Of a stretch of 64,000 nucleotides of DNA, positions 52,588-60,912 are shown in pieces; the first letter of the stretch is position 1, and each line of letters begins with the position of its first letter. Source of the stretch: an uncultured Selenomonadales bacterium. GTDB lineage: Bacteria > Bacillota > Negativicutes > Selenomonadales > Selenomonadaceae. Both the position numbers and the translations under genes were made by a program. Location of the stretch: the NCBI GenBank assembly GCA_947165295.1, contig CAMUZU010000003.1:47188-111187 (forward strand), read 5' to 3'. The notes under the pieces are model-generated. The model ran no database searches, was not told the DNA's origin, and worked only from the letters and a program-made list of their open reading frames with translations.

Positions 52588-54456
52588 TTGTTCACGGCAG
52601 ACAAATACGACGTGATTGTTATCGGCGCGGGACACGCGGGCATTGAGGCGGCACTGGCAAGCGCACGGCTCGGTTGCAAAACTTTGTTGACGACGCTGTC
52701 GCTTGAAAATCTTGCGATGATGCCTTGCAACCCGTCAATCGGCGGCCCCGCGAAAGGTCACCTTGTGCGCGAACTTGACGCTCTCGGCGGACAAATGGGC
52801 ATTGCGGCGGACGAAACTTGCATTCAATTCCGCACGCTCAACACCGGCAAAGGTTTCGCGGTTCAAGCTTTGCGTGCGCAGGCGGACAAAAAAATTTATC
52901 AAGCGGCAATGAAACGCGTTTGCGAAAATGTCGACGGGCTTGACTTGAAACAGCTGCTCATTGAAGACATTTTGGTTGACGGCGACAAAGTCAGCGGCGT
53001 CGTTGCGGAGACGGGCGAAATTTTTCTTGCGGACGCGGTGATTCTTTCGTCGGGCACTTACCTCAGCGGGCGAATCATAATCGGCGAAAGCATCTTCGAC
53101 GGCGGCCCCAACGGTCAACGTGCGGCGGTCAAACTTTCAACCGCGCTGAAAAATTTGGGCGTCAAACTCATGCGCTTCAAGACCGGCACTCCCGCACGCG
53201 TCGACGCACGAACGCTTGACTTCAGCAAAATGGAAATTCAACGCGGCGACGAACCTCCGCAAAATTTTTCGTTCATGACACGTCAACCCGTCACCAACCG
53301 CGTCGACTGCTACTTGACGTACACCAACGAACGCACGCACGAAATTTTACGCCGCAACCTTCACCGCGCACCAATGGCGAACGGGATTATCGAAGGCGTC
53401 GGCCCGCGCTACTGCCCGTCGATCGAATCGAAAATTATCCGCTTCCCCGACAAGGAACGCCACCAACTTTTTCTGGAGCCCGAAGGTTTGAACACGCAAG
53501 AATTTTACGTTCAAGGCATGTCAACTTCGATGCCAATGGACGTGCAAATCGAATTCCTGCACACGATACCCGGACTCGAACGAGCGAAAATAATGCGGGC
53601 GGGCTACGCGATTGAATATGACTGCCTCGACCCGTTGCAACTCAAACCGACGCTCGAATTCAAGTCAATCGCGGGCTTTTTCAGCGCGGGACAATCGAAC
53701 GGCACTTCGGGCTACGAGGAGGCGGCGGCTCAAGGTTTAATCGCGGGCATAAACGCGGCGGCTTACGTCAAACAAACTGAACCGCTGATTTTGAAACGTT
53801 CGGAGGCGTATATCGGCGTGCTGATTGACGACCTGGTCACCAAAGGCACGAACGAACCGTATCGCATGATGACTTCGCGGGCGGAATATCGGCTGTTACT
53901 TCGGCAGGACAACGCGGACTTGCGCTTGACGCCGCACGCAATCCGAATCGGTTTGGCGTCGCCCGAACGACAAAAACTTTTCACGGCGAAACGCGACGAA
54001 ATTTTGTCCGCGACACGTCGGCTCAACGAAATTAAATTGACGCCGTCCGCCGAAGTCAACGAAAAACTTTCCGCGCTTGACGTCGGCGAAATTCATAACG
54101 CAATGCCGCTTGCCGAACTTTTGCGTCGACCGTCCGTCACGTATGAAAAACTTCGCTCAGCGTTCGACTTGCCCGAAATTTCGTCGGAGGCCGCCGCGCA
54201 GGTTGAAATCGCGATTTTTTACGAAGGTTACATCAAGAAGCAGTCGGAGCTTGCCGCGAAGCTTGACCGCCTTGAAGACAAAATCATCCCGCCGAACGTC
54301 GATTATCACGCGTTGAAAAATCTGCGCGTCGAGGCACGGGAAAAACTTTCTGCCGTCAAGCCGCGTTCAATCGGGCAGGCGTCGCGAATTTCGGGCGTGT
54401 CACCCGCAGACATTTCGGTCTTGCTGGTGTGGCTTGAAACGTTGCGGTCGCTTTAA
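52588..54456 (+). CDS. mnmG: tRNA uridine-5-carboxymethylaminomethyl modification enzyme MnmG (GidA)
   Basis: FAD enzyme that with MnmE adds the carboxymethylaminomethyl group to wobble U34 of tRNAs. The 622 residues begin with DVIVIGAGHAGIEAALAS (FAD motif), then NPSIGGPAKGHLVRELDALGG, GLNTQEFYVQGMSTSMP and the C-terminal helical MnmE-binding part with RPSVTYEKL. TTG 52588 is chosen because AAGGAGG (52574-52580) lies seven bases before it. mnmE is not next to it; the restriction-modification genes stand upstream instead. rsmG follows in the usual order. The stop codon lies in an inverted copy of the second repeat family. Confidence 0.96.
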   Translation: MFTADKYDVIVIGAGHAGIEAALASARLGCKTLLTTLSLENLAMMPCNPSIGGPAKGHLVRELDALGGQMGIAADETCIQFRTLNTGKGFAVQALRAQADKKIYQAAMKRVCENVDGLDLKQLLIEDILVDGDKVSGVVAETGEIFLADAVILSSGTYLSGRIIIGESIFDGGPNGQRAAVKLSTALKNLGVKLMRFKTGTPARVDARTLDFSKMEIQRGDEPPQNFSFMTRQPVTNRVDCYLTYTNERTHEILRRNLHRAPMANGIIEGVGPRYCPSIESKIIRFPDKERHQLFLEPEGLNTQEFYVQGMSTSMPMDVQIEFLHTIPGLERAKIMRAGYAIEYDCLDPLQLKPTLEFKSIAGFFSAGQSNGTSGYEEAAAQGLIAGINAAAYVKQTEPLILKRSEAYIGVLIDDLVTKGTNEPYRMMTSRAEYRLLLRQDNADLRLTPHAIRIGLASPERQKLFTAKRDEILSATRRLNEIKLTPSAEVNEKLSALDVGEIHNAMPLAELLRRPSVTYEKLRSAFDLPEISSEAAAQVEIAIFYEGYIKKQSELAAKLDRLEDKIIPPNVDYHALKNLRVEAREKLSAVKPRSIGQASRISGVSPADISVLLVWLETLRSL

Positions 54457-54468
54457 AAGCGACGGAAC
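54447..54468. repeat. palindromic repeat (second family), inverted copy
   Basis: Complement reads GTTCCGTCGCTTTTAAAGCGAC, matching the GTTCCGCCGCTTTTAAAG core at 54661 and 50402 with a compensated change in the stem. It includes the mnmG stop codon. Confidence 0.6.
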
Positions 54469-54530
54469 AATTTGTGTGCTCCGCAACGTTACAGCTGTTC
54501 AAGCGTTGTCGACGGTCAATAAGGTTTCTT

Positions 54531-54556
54531 GTCGACTGATGTCGGCATTTTTTTTT
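54531..54556 (+). terminator. terminator after mnmG
   Basis: Stem GTCGAC/GTCGGC (one wobble), loop TGAT, then nine T. Confidence 0.7.
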
Positions 54557-54560
54557 GCGT

Positions 54561-54589
54561 TTGACTTGTTACGGCGCGTCAACTAAAAT
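54561..54589 (+). promoter_or_regulatory. sigma-A type promoter for rsmG
   Basis: TTGACT, 17-base spacer, TAAAAT, between the mnmG terminator and rsmG. Confidence 0.75.
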
Positions 54590-54660
54590 GTTCGCGGCAA
54601 AAATTTTTGATAAGCAAGACGTAGCGATTAACTCCGGTTGTCAAAACGCCTTGCCAAACT

Positions 54661-54682
54661 GTTCCGCCGCTTTTAAAGCGGC
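54661..54682. repeat. palindromic repeat (second family)
   Basis: GTTCCGCCGCTTTTAAAGCGGC with stem GCCGCTT/AAGCGGC, just before the rsmG ribosome site; it may affect rsmG translation. Confidence 0.6.
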
Positions 54683-54697
54683 CGCGGAGATGATGAC

Positions 54698-55414
54698 ATG
54701 TTTGTTGACGAGCTGTCGACGGCGGCGCAAAGTTTCGGGCTTGAACTTGACGGCGGGCAACTTGACGCCTTCGAGAAATTTTTTCGGCTTGTCGTCGAGC
54801 AAAACCGCACGATGAATTTGACGACGTTGACCGAGCCGCACGATTTTGCCGTCAAGCACGTGATTGATTCTTTGAGCGCGTGGGACGACGAACTTTTTCG
54901 CGGCAACGAAACGTTAATCGACGTGGGCACGGGCGCAGGTTTTCCCGGCGTTGCGCTGAAGATTTTTCGCCCGAAACTGAAACTTTGCCTGATTGATTCG
55001 CTCAACAAGCGCGTCGAATTTCTGAAACGCGTCGTCACGGAGCTTGAACTTGACGGCGTGGAAATTTTTCACGGACGAGCCGAAGAACTTTCGCGACAGA
55101 AAACTTTCCGCGAACGTTTCGAGATCGTCACGTCACGCGCCGTCGCAAGGTTGAACGTGCTTGCCGAATACTGCCTGCCGTTCGCAAAGGTCGGCGGACA
55201 TTTCGTCGCGCTCAAAGGCAAAAGTTTCCGCGAAGAACTGTCCGAGGCACGGTCGGCGATTAAAATTCTTGGCGGCGGACAAATTTTCGTTCGCGAACCG
55301 AAACTGCCGACGCTTGACGAAATTCGTGCGGTGATTTACGTCGACAAAAAATTTCCGACGCCCGACAAGTTCCCGCGTCGCGAAAACTTAATCCGAACCG
55401 TTATGTTGAAATGA
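54698..55414 (+). CDS. rsmG: 16S rRNA (guanine-527-N7) methyltransferase
   Basis: Methylates G527 of 16S rRNA using SAM. 238 residues with HVIDSLSAW, SAM motif I LIDVGTGAGFPGVALK (about 68-84), DSLNKRVEFLKRV and the SRAVA segment (VTSRAVARLNVL). Length and motifs are normal. Start ATG 54698 after CGGAG. Follows mnmG as in most bacteria. Confidence 0.96.
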   Translation: MFVDELSTAAQSFGLELDGGQLDAFEKFFRLVVEQNRTMNLTTLTEPHDFAVKHVIDSLSAWDDELFRGNETLIDVGTGAGFPGVALKIFRPKLKLCLIDSLNKRVEFLKRVVTELELDGVEIFHGRAEELSRQKTFRERFEIVTSRAVARLNVLAEYCLPFAKVGGHFVALKGKSFREELSEARSAIKILGGGQIFVREPKLPTLDEIRAVIYVDKKFPTPDKFPRRENLIRTVMLK

Positions 55415-55423
55415 GGAATTGGC

Positions 55424-56596
55424 GTGAGAAAACATTTAATCGCGGGCGCGGCGATACTCGCGCTGTTTGTGAATTCACCGCAGGTTTCGGCGGCCGACGA
55501 AGACGTCGTTATCTTCGGCGGAGAATTCGACGACGACACAAAGCCGCGTGAAGTCGAACGTCCCGCGCCCGTGCGCGAAGTCCCGCCGCCGGTCGACAAA
55601 CCCGTCGCAGAACCCGTCAAGCAACCCGAACCGCCGCCCGTTGAAAAGCCGAAGCCCGAACCCGTCAACGAGCCGAAAGTTGAACCCGTCGCGGAGCCCG
55701 AACCGGTCAAGCAACCCGTGCGCGAAGCCGAACCCGTCAAGCAACCCGTGCGCGAAGCCGAACCCGTCAAGCAACCCGTCAACGAGCCAAAATTTGAACC
55801 CGCGCAGAATTCCGACGAGGACGACGACGACTTGGGCGACGTGTTGATCTTCGACGACATTTCGCACGCAAAAGTTCAACCCGTCGACGAACCGAAGCCC
55901 GCGCCCGTCAATGAGCCTGTCACCGAGCCCGTCGACGAGCCGTTTAAAAATCAACAGCCCGAACCCGTCAACAAGCCCGTCGATGAGCCCGTCAAAATCG
56001 AGCCGCCGCCCGTCGAGAAGCCGAAGCCGTCACAGCGCACGCAAGTCGAAGAGCCGTCGAACACGAAACTCAAGCAACTCAAGAAGCGTTTCGTCAAGCT
56101 GGCGGTCGACGAGACTTACATTTATTATCTGGACAGAACTTCCGTGCAGTGGCGCAAGATGCCTTATTCGTCAAGCGAGTACATCGCGGATTTTTGGGTG
56201 CGCATGATTGCCCGCGAGCCGCAGAATGACGAAGATTCTTACGGCGCGGACGACGATTCGCTGGAGATTTTATCGGCACGCGAAAAGGGCTATCGTTACC
56301 GCCCCGAAGACGAAGAAGTTTTGCGGCGACAAAGTTACGTGCTGGAGCATTATTATCTGCGCCCGAAGACTCAGCAAATTCAGTTCCTGTGCGAGCTGGA
56401 GGTTTTCGGTCGCCCGCAAAACACGATTAACGAGCGCGAATACGATTATCGCAACTGGGAAAATCTTGTGCCGGGCAGCGTCGAATCCGTGATTTATACG
56501 TCGGTGATTAAGCTTATCGACACGTCGAAGGCCGACGCGAAAGGTCACATGACGTTCAGCGACATGCTTGACGAATACCTGAGAATTTCGCTGTGA
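55424..56596 (+). CDS. exported proline-rich repeat protein
   Basis: 390 residues. Signal peptide with LIAGAAILALFVNSPQVSA. The next about 200 residues are low complexity, built from Pro-Val-charged units (PVKQP, PVDEP, PVNEP), including a near-exact 30-base DNA repeat (about 55702-55761). Such stretches often span the cell wall or periplasm. The C-terminal about 170 residues form a compact domain with YIYYLDRTSVQWRKMP and many Tyr and Trp, not recognised but reminiscent of small surface-adhesin-like beta domains. GTG start with GAGG upstream. It stands between rsmG and the CNNM gene, spacings 9 and 10 bases. Confidence 0.8.
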   Translation: MRKHLIAGAAILALFVNSPQVSAADEDVVIFGGEFDDDTKPREVERPAPVREVPPPVDKPVAEPVKQPEPPPVEKPKPEPVNEPKVEPVAEPEPVKQPVREAEPVKQPVREAEPVKQPVNEPKFEPAQNSDEDDDDLGDVLIFDDISHAKVQPVDEPKPAPVNEPVTEPVDEPFKNQQPEPVNKPVDEPVKIEPPPVEKPKPSQRTQVEEPSNTKLKQLKKRFVKLAVDETYIYYLDRTSVQWRKMPYSSSEYIADFWVRMIAREPQNDEDSYGADDDSLEILSAREKGYRYRPEDEEVLRRQSYVLEHYYLRPKTQQIQFLCELEVFGRPQNTINEREYDYRNWENLVPGSVESVIYTSVIKLIDTSKADAKGHMTFSDMLDEYLRISL

Positions 56597-56606
56597 GGTG
56601 TGATTT

Positions 56607-57887
56607 TTGGAGACAGATTTATTTTCGCCCGCGCTGATAATTTTGTTGGCGGCGGTGAGCGGATATTTTTCGTTGATGGAAACGGCGTTAATCGAAAGTC
56701 ACCGCGGCCGACTTGAAAAGTTGTCCGACGACGGCGACAAGGACGCCAAAGCCGTTTTGGAGCTGATTGAACTTCCCGCCGCATTGACCGTCGCGCAAAT
56801 CGGAATCACGTTCACGGGCATATTGGCGGGCGTGTGCGCCGTGCTGTCGATACCGCCAATCGCCGCAGTGCTGGGCAACTTTTTGGAGCGCGAAGAAATT
56901 CTTTCGGCGATAATCGCGCTGGGCGTCACGACGTTTATCTTTCTGCTGTTCGGCGAATTCCTGCCGAAGCTTGCCGCGAAACGAAATCCCGAATACTTCC
57001 TGCTGAGCCAATACAAAATTTTCCGCCTGCTTGTGCGGCTGATGAGTCCGTTTGTCGCGCTGTTGACTTCAATTGCGAACGGCATTGCGTTTATCTTCGG
57101 AATGAATTCGTCGCAACCCGACGCCGTCACCGAAGACGAAGTGCTTGACCTTATCGAACAGGGCACCGAAGACGGCACGATTGAGAAATCCGAACAGGAG
57201 CTTGTCGACCGCATATTCGACATCGGCGACGAAACGGCTTATTCGCTCATGACGCCGCGAGTCAAAATCGTTTGGCTTGACTTGACCGACGAACTCGAAA
57301 AGAATTTAAAAATCGTGCAGGACAGTCCCCACACGATTTTTCCCGTCGGCTTGGGCAGTCTCGACGAGTGCAAAGGTTTGATTTACGCGAAAGATTTACT
57401 CGACGCGGTCTTACGTGACGGCCGTCAAGTCGATTTGTCCGCGCTGATTAAAAAGGCCGCTTACGTCCCGCGAACAATGGAGGCGTTGCGCATTGTCGAA
57501 AAGTTTCGCTCAAGCGGCGTGTGCGAGGCAATGGTCAACGACGAGTACGGCGGAGTTATCGGCTTCATTACGCTTGATGACATCCTGCGCGAAATCGTCG
57601 ACACTTCCGCCGCCGACGAACCCGAACAGAAGTTCACGCGCAACAAGGACAATTCCTGGACAGTCGACGGGCTTTGCGACATTGACGAATTTAAGGAGCG
57701 TTTCAACATCGACGAGTTGCCCGACGAAGAACGCGATCACTTCCAAACAATGGGCGGTTTTTTGACGTCGCAGTTCGGTTACATTCCGAAAGTCGGCGAA
57801 GTCCGCGAGTGGAACGGCTTCCGCTTCAAGGTCGCCGAAATGCACGGCGTGCGTATCGGCAAGATTTTAATCACGCGGCTCAGCTGA
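56607..57887 (+). CDS. CNNM/CorC-HlyC family membrane protein
   Basis: 426 residues. A DUF21 membrane domain with three to four helices (LIILLAAVSGYFSLMETALIES start, VAQIGITFTGILAGV, FIFLLFGEFLPKLAAKRNPE), a CBS pair (SLMTPRVKIVWLD and VNDEYGGVIGFITLDDIL) and a C-terminal CorC_HlyC domain. The family contributes to Mg or Co efflux or transport; older names are hemolysin C or TlyC. TTG start 56607 after GAGGTG. Its 3' end overlaps the convergent ferredoxin gene by 21 bases. Confidence 0.92.
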   Translation: METDLFSPALIILLAAVSGYFSLMETALIESHRGRLEKLSDDGDKDAKAVLELIELPAALTVAQIGITFTGILAGVCAVLSIPPIAAVLGNFLEREEILSAIIALGVTTFIFLLFGEFLPKLAAKRNPEYFLLSQYKIFRLLVRLMSPFVALLTSIANGIAFIFGMNSSQPDAVTEDEVLDLIEQGTEDGTIEKSEQELVDRIFDIGDETAYSLMTPRVKIVWLDLTDELEKNLKIVQDSPHTIFPVGLGSLDECKGLIYAKDLLDAVLRDGRQVDLSALIKKAAYVPRTMEALRIVEKFRSSGVCEAMVNDEYGGVIGFITLDDILREIVDTSAADEPEQKFTRNKDNSWTVDGLCDIDEFKERFNIDELPDEERDHFQTMGGFLTSQFGYIPKVGEVREWNGFRFKVAEMHGVRIGKILITRLS

Positions 57888-58076
57888 ATTGTTATCGGTC
57901 TGTATGACCGATTTTTTTATTGCGCCGACCGGGCACGTCGCGAAAATGTTTTGCCAATCTTCGGGGCGGCTTTCGTCGACAATGATTCGCCCGCGCTCAA
58001 AAGTCACACCGCCGAATTCAGATTCGGTCACGCAGGCAAGACAACGCACGCAAATTTTTTCGTCACAAGTTATCAT
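57867..58076 (-). CDS. small ferredoxin-like iron-sulfur protein
   Basis: 69 residues. Cysteines in ICVRCLAC plus the later CPVGAIK give the ligands of a single [4Fe-4S] cluster (C-x2-C-x2-C and CP); an extra Cys sits at residue 4. It would carry electrons in the cytoplasm. The sequence between is acidic. ATG 58076 has GGAGG upstream. The gene stands alone and overlaps the convergent CNNM gene's end. Confidence 0.82.
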   Translation of the reverse strand: MITCDEKICVRCLACVTESEFGGVTFERGRIIVDESRPEDWQNIFATCPVGAIKKSVIQTDNNSAEPRD

Positions 58077-58105
58077 GTCGTCAACCTCCGCGCAGATTGT
58101 AGCAC

Positions 58106-58140
58106 AAAAAAAGTCCCTCGACGTTTGCCGAGGGATTTTT
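58106..58140. terminator. terminator after the repeat protein gene
   Basis: Stem TCCCTCG/CGAGGGA with an eight-base loop, seven A on the left and five T on the right. It is right after the reverse-strand repeat protein gene. Confidence 0.8.
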
Positions 58141-58160
58141 AGTTTGCCTGCGTTGAAACG

Positions 58161-59705
58161 TTACGCTGATTGCCAAGATTTTGTGACGTGATTGAACCGC
58201 CAGGACGAACCGTCGGCAAGATTAACCGCCGCGCTCAAAAGTTCCGTGCTTTGGATATTGATGACATTGCCGGTGTTGAAGGCGATTAAAACCGAGCCGT
58301 TGCCTTCGACGGCGGCAACAATGTCGCTCAACGTCGCGTCGTTCAAGTTGACGATATCGGCACTCGACGCGCTGTAGAAGTTGTCCGCGCCCTGATAACG
58401 TCCGCCGATAAAAATGTCCGTGCCGAGTCCGCCGACGAGAGCATCAGCCGCCGTGCCTGAGCCGCCCCAAAGTTGACTTCCGCCGTCGCCCGCGAAGATG
58501 ACGTCCGTGCCCGCCGACGAGCCTTCGATTATTTCGTAACTTGCAATGCCGCGCCCGTCGATAACGCCCGCCGCCGAAGCTTTGTACGCCTTGACGAATT
58601 CGCCGCCCGACGCGTTGCGAAGGTCGACAACTTTATCGACGACGTTTTGAATCGTGAGCGTGCCTGCCGACGAATTGACGACGAAATTGTTGCCGCTGAA
58701 AGTTGCGCCCATGAAACTGCCGCTTAACGTGACGGGTTCGCCCATGTAATTCGAGATGACTTGACTTGTGCCCGTTGACGGCGTTGTTGCCGGAGTTGAA
58801 GCCGTGTCACCGAACGAGCCTGCAGGCACGGTTTGGATATTGAGCGATGACGACAAACTTGCCGCGTTTTCAAGCAGAATCGAGCCTGCGCCGACATAAA
58901 TCATGACGTTGCTGTTGCTTATCTGTGACGCGTAAGAGCCTGCAACTTGTAACGTGTCATTTGTGCCAAAGCCTGTGACGGTGTCCGCGCCATAGCCCGA
59001 ATATTGAACGACATTGCCGCTGTTACTGGAGCTATACAAGCTTACGAGGTCATTTCCATAACCGCCATTGATGGATATATTGCTTCCCGTGTAAACCTTA
59101 ATTGTGTCGTCGCCCGCGCCGCCGTTGATTGAACTGTTATGACTGTTGGAATCAACGTAAATGGAATCGTTGCCTTCACCGCAAATAACCGTGCAATTGA
59201 TGCCTCTGCTGAAAATAGAATCGGTACCGTCGCCGCCGATAACCATGCAGTTAATGCCTTTGCTGGAAATGACATCATTGCCTGCTTCGCCGTCAATGTA
59301 AGCATAATTGCCGTAACTGTCGATATTGTCGTTGTCGTTGCCGCCGTAGATGGTTGCATTGTCGCCGGAATTACTGATGGCATCTGCGCCGTCCCCACCG
59401 CTTAACCATCCATTGTTACCGTGATTATAGAGGATGTCGTTTCCCGCTTCGCCGACAAGGACATTGTTGTTACAATACCAATCTGCCCGGATTATATCAT
59501 TTCCGTCGCCGCCTGTCATTGAAACATTGTCACCGCGATCGCTATTGTAAAGTGAGTCATTGCCGTCACCGCCCGCAATCGTGACATTGCTTATGCGATC
59601 GCGATTGAAAATCGAGTCGTTGCCGCCGAGTCCCAAAATCGTCACGTTCGACGAACTGTTGTGGTAATTGTCGGCACCTGCGGTAAGTGTAATAACTTCA
59701 GCCAT
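58161..59705 (-). CDS. hemolysin-type calcium-binding repeat protein
   Basis: 514 residues from ATG 59705 (AAAGGAG upstream). The N-terminal half has at least nine nonapeptide-like repeats such as GGDGNDSLYN, GEAGNDILYN and GGAGDDTIKV, which form Ca-binding parallel beta rolls in type I-secreted proteins. Several are degenerate (GGNDNDNIDS, GGDGTDSIFS). The C-terminal half has less regular beta repeats and ends with LADGSSWRFNHVTKSWQSA, with no signal peptide. By family it should be secreted by an ABC type I system and act at the cell surface, but no catalytic domain is seen and no exporter is near. Confidence 0.85.
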   Translation of the reverse strand: MAEVITLTAGADNYHNSSSNVTILGLGGNDSIFNRDRISNVTIAGGDGNDSLYNSDRGDNVSMTGGDGNDIIRADWYCNNNVLVGEAGNDILYNHGNNGWLSGGDGADAISNSGDNATIYGGNDNDNIDSYGNYAYIDGEAGNDVISSKGINCMVIGGDGTDSIFSRGINCTVICGEGNDSIYVDSNSHNSSINGGAGDDTIKVYTGSNISINGGYGNDLVSLYSSSNSGNVVQYSGYGADTVTGFGTNDTLQVAGSYASQISNSNVMIYVGAGSILLENAASLSSSLNIQTVPAGSFGDTASTPATTPSTGTSQVISNYMGEPVTLSGSFMGATFSGNNFVVNSSAGTLTIQNVVDKVVDLRNASGGEFVKAYKASAAGVIDGRGIASYEIIEGSSAGTDVIFAGDGGSQLWGGSGTAADALVGGLGTDIFIGGRYQGADNFYSASSADIVNLNDATLSDIVAAVEGNGSVLIAFNTGNVINIQSTELLSAAVNLADGSSWRFNHVTKSWQSA

Positions 59706-59753
59706 AAAACCATCTCCTTTCAAATTCGCAGAAACAAAACTTCAATCGCGTAC

Positions 59754-59781
59754 AGTTTACACTTTCGAGTTGAGTTGTCAA
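59754..59781 (-). promoter_or_regulatory. promoter of the repeat protein gene
   Basis: On the minus strand TTGACA, 16-base spacer, TAAACT preceded by TG. Confidence 0.7.
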
Positions 59782-59795
59782 GTTTCCCGCGCAAC

Positions 59796-59824
59796 AAAAA
59801 ATCGCCCTTCATGCCGAAGAGCGA
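59796..59824 (-). terminator. terminator of the thiamine operon
   Basis: Nine-base stem TCGCTCTTC/GAAGGGCGA (one wobble), loop of five, six T on the minus strand after thiE. Confidence 0.85.
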
Positions 59825-59833
59825 AAAATTATT

Positions 59834-60499
59834 TCAAGCAAAAGTTTTCCACGTGTTGACCAGTTCGCGAGCCGCAAGCCTGGGATTGTCCGCGCTTGTG
59901 ACCGCCGACACGACGAAGAATCCGTTGACTTTCGTCGCGGCAAGTTCGCGCAGGTCGTTGACTTTGACGCCGCCGCCGACAACCACGGGTCGCGGGCTGA
60001 ATTCGGCAATCGTCGCAAGTTCGTCGAAGCTTAAAGTTTTTTCGGCATCGGCTTTCGTCGACGTGGCATGCAAAGCACCGACGCCGAAGTAATCAATCTT
60101 CGACACATCAGCCGCAGTGACAAGTTCAAGCGAGTTCGCGCTCAAACCGACAATCGAATCTTCGCCGAGAAATTTTCTGCACACGTCGACGGGAATGTCG
60201 CTTTGCCCGACGTGCACGCCGTCAACTTTAATGCCGAGTTCCCGCGCCGCAAGCACAACGTCAAGCCTGTCGTCGACAAGCAGAGCAACCGAATCGCTTT
60301 TGCCGAGCCGTTGAATTTGAGCCGCGCATTTGTCGAGCGTCGAAATCATTTCGCGGGCGGAAGAAACTTTCGAGCGAAGTTGCACGCAGGTAAAGCCTTC
60401 GTCGACGGCAGCGGCAACAATTTCGTCGACGGGCTGAACGCAATTTTCGCGCCCGATAACCAGATAAGCCGAAACGTCGAGTCGTTCGCGAATGTTCAT
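59834..60499 (-). CDS. thiE: thiamine-phosphate synthase
   Basis: Joins HMP-diphosphate and HET-phosphate into thiamine phosphate. The 221-residue TIM barrel shows TCVQLRSK (phosphate/diphosphate site), LLVDDRLDVVLAARELGIKVDGVHVGQSD, and the GGGVKVNDL phosphate loop. ATG 60499 overlaps the stop of the preceding gene as ATGA; the open frame continues upstream but without homology. Last gene of the thiamine salvage operon. Confidence 0.93.
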   Translation of the reverse strand: MNIRERLDVSAYLVIGRENCVQPVDEIVAAAVDEGFTCVQLRSKVSSAREMISTLDKCAAQIQRLGKSDSVALLVDDRLDVVLAARELGIKVDGVHVGQSDIPVDVCRKFLGEDSIVGLSANSLELVTAADVSKIDYFGVGALHATSTKADAEKTLSFDELATIAEFSPRPVVVGGGVKVNDLRELAATKVNGFFVVSAVTSADNPRLAARELVNTWKTFA

Positions 60500-60900
60500 T
60501 TGCGCACCCCGAAACGTCCCAAGACCGAGCTTATGCGCGACTGAATTTCTTGCGAGTCGGCGGGTTGAGTTTGCGTCGATTGAGCTTGCGCGGGTTGAGC
60601 TTGTGCGTTCAAGGCGTCGTTGAGCCTGTCGAGTTTGCCGTCCATCATCGAATCGAAGCCGGGGCGAATGTCCGCCTTCAAGATGACTTCCGTGCGAATG
60701 CCTTTTTCGGCAAGGACGAACGTCGCACGCTTGACAACGTCCATGACGGCATCCCAATCGCCTTCAATTTCGGTGAACATCGACGAAGTTTTGTTCGGCA
60801 GGCCGCTTTCGCGAATGACTTTGACGACTTCGGCGACGTGCGCGCTGAGTTCGTCGCCGACACCGACGGGCGCAATCGCCACGGCAATCAACGTGTTCAT
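60496..60900 (-). CDS. MTH1187/YkoF-like thiamine-binding protein
   Basis: 134 residues. The first about 95 form the MTH1187 fold with VAIAPVGVGDELSAHVAEVV, NKTSSMFTEIEGDWDAVM and LKADIRPG; relatives bind thiamine or its pyrimidine. A Gln/Ala/Thr-rich tail (residues about 98-115) precedes a short helical end, longer than usual. Placement between thiM and thiE supports a role in thiamine salvage or sensing. Confidence 0.88.
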   Translation of the reverse strand: MNTLIAVAIAPVGVGDELSAHVAEVVKVIRESGLPNKTSSMFTEIEGDWDAVMDVVKRATFVLAEKGIRTEVILKADIRPGFDSMMDGKLDRLNDALNAQAQPAQAQSTQTQPADSQEIQSRISSVLGRFGVRK

Positions 60901-60912
60901 GTCGAAACCTCC

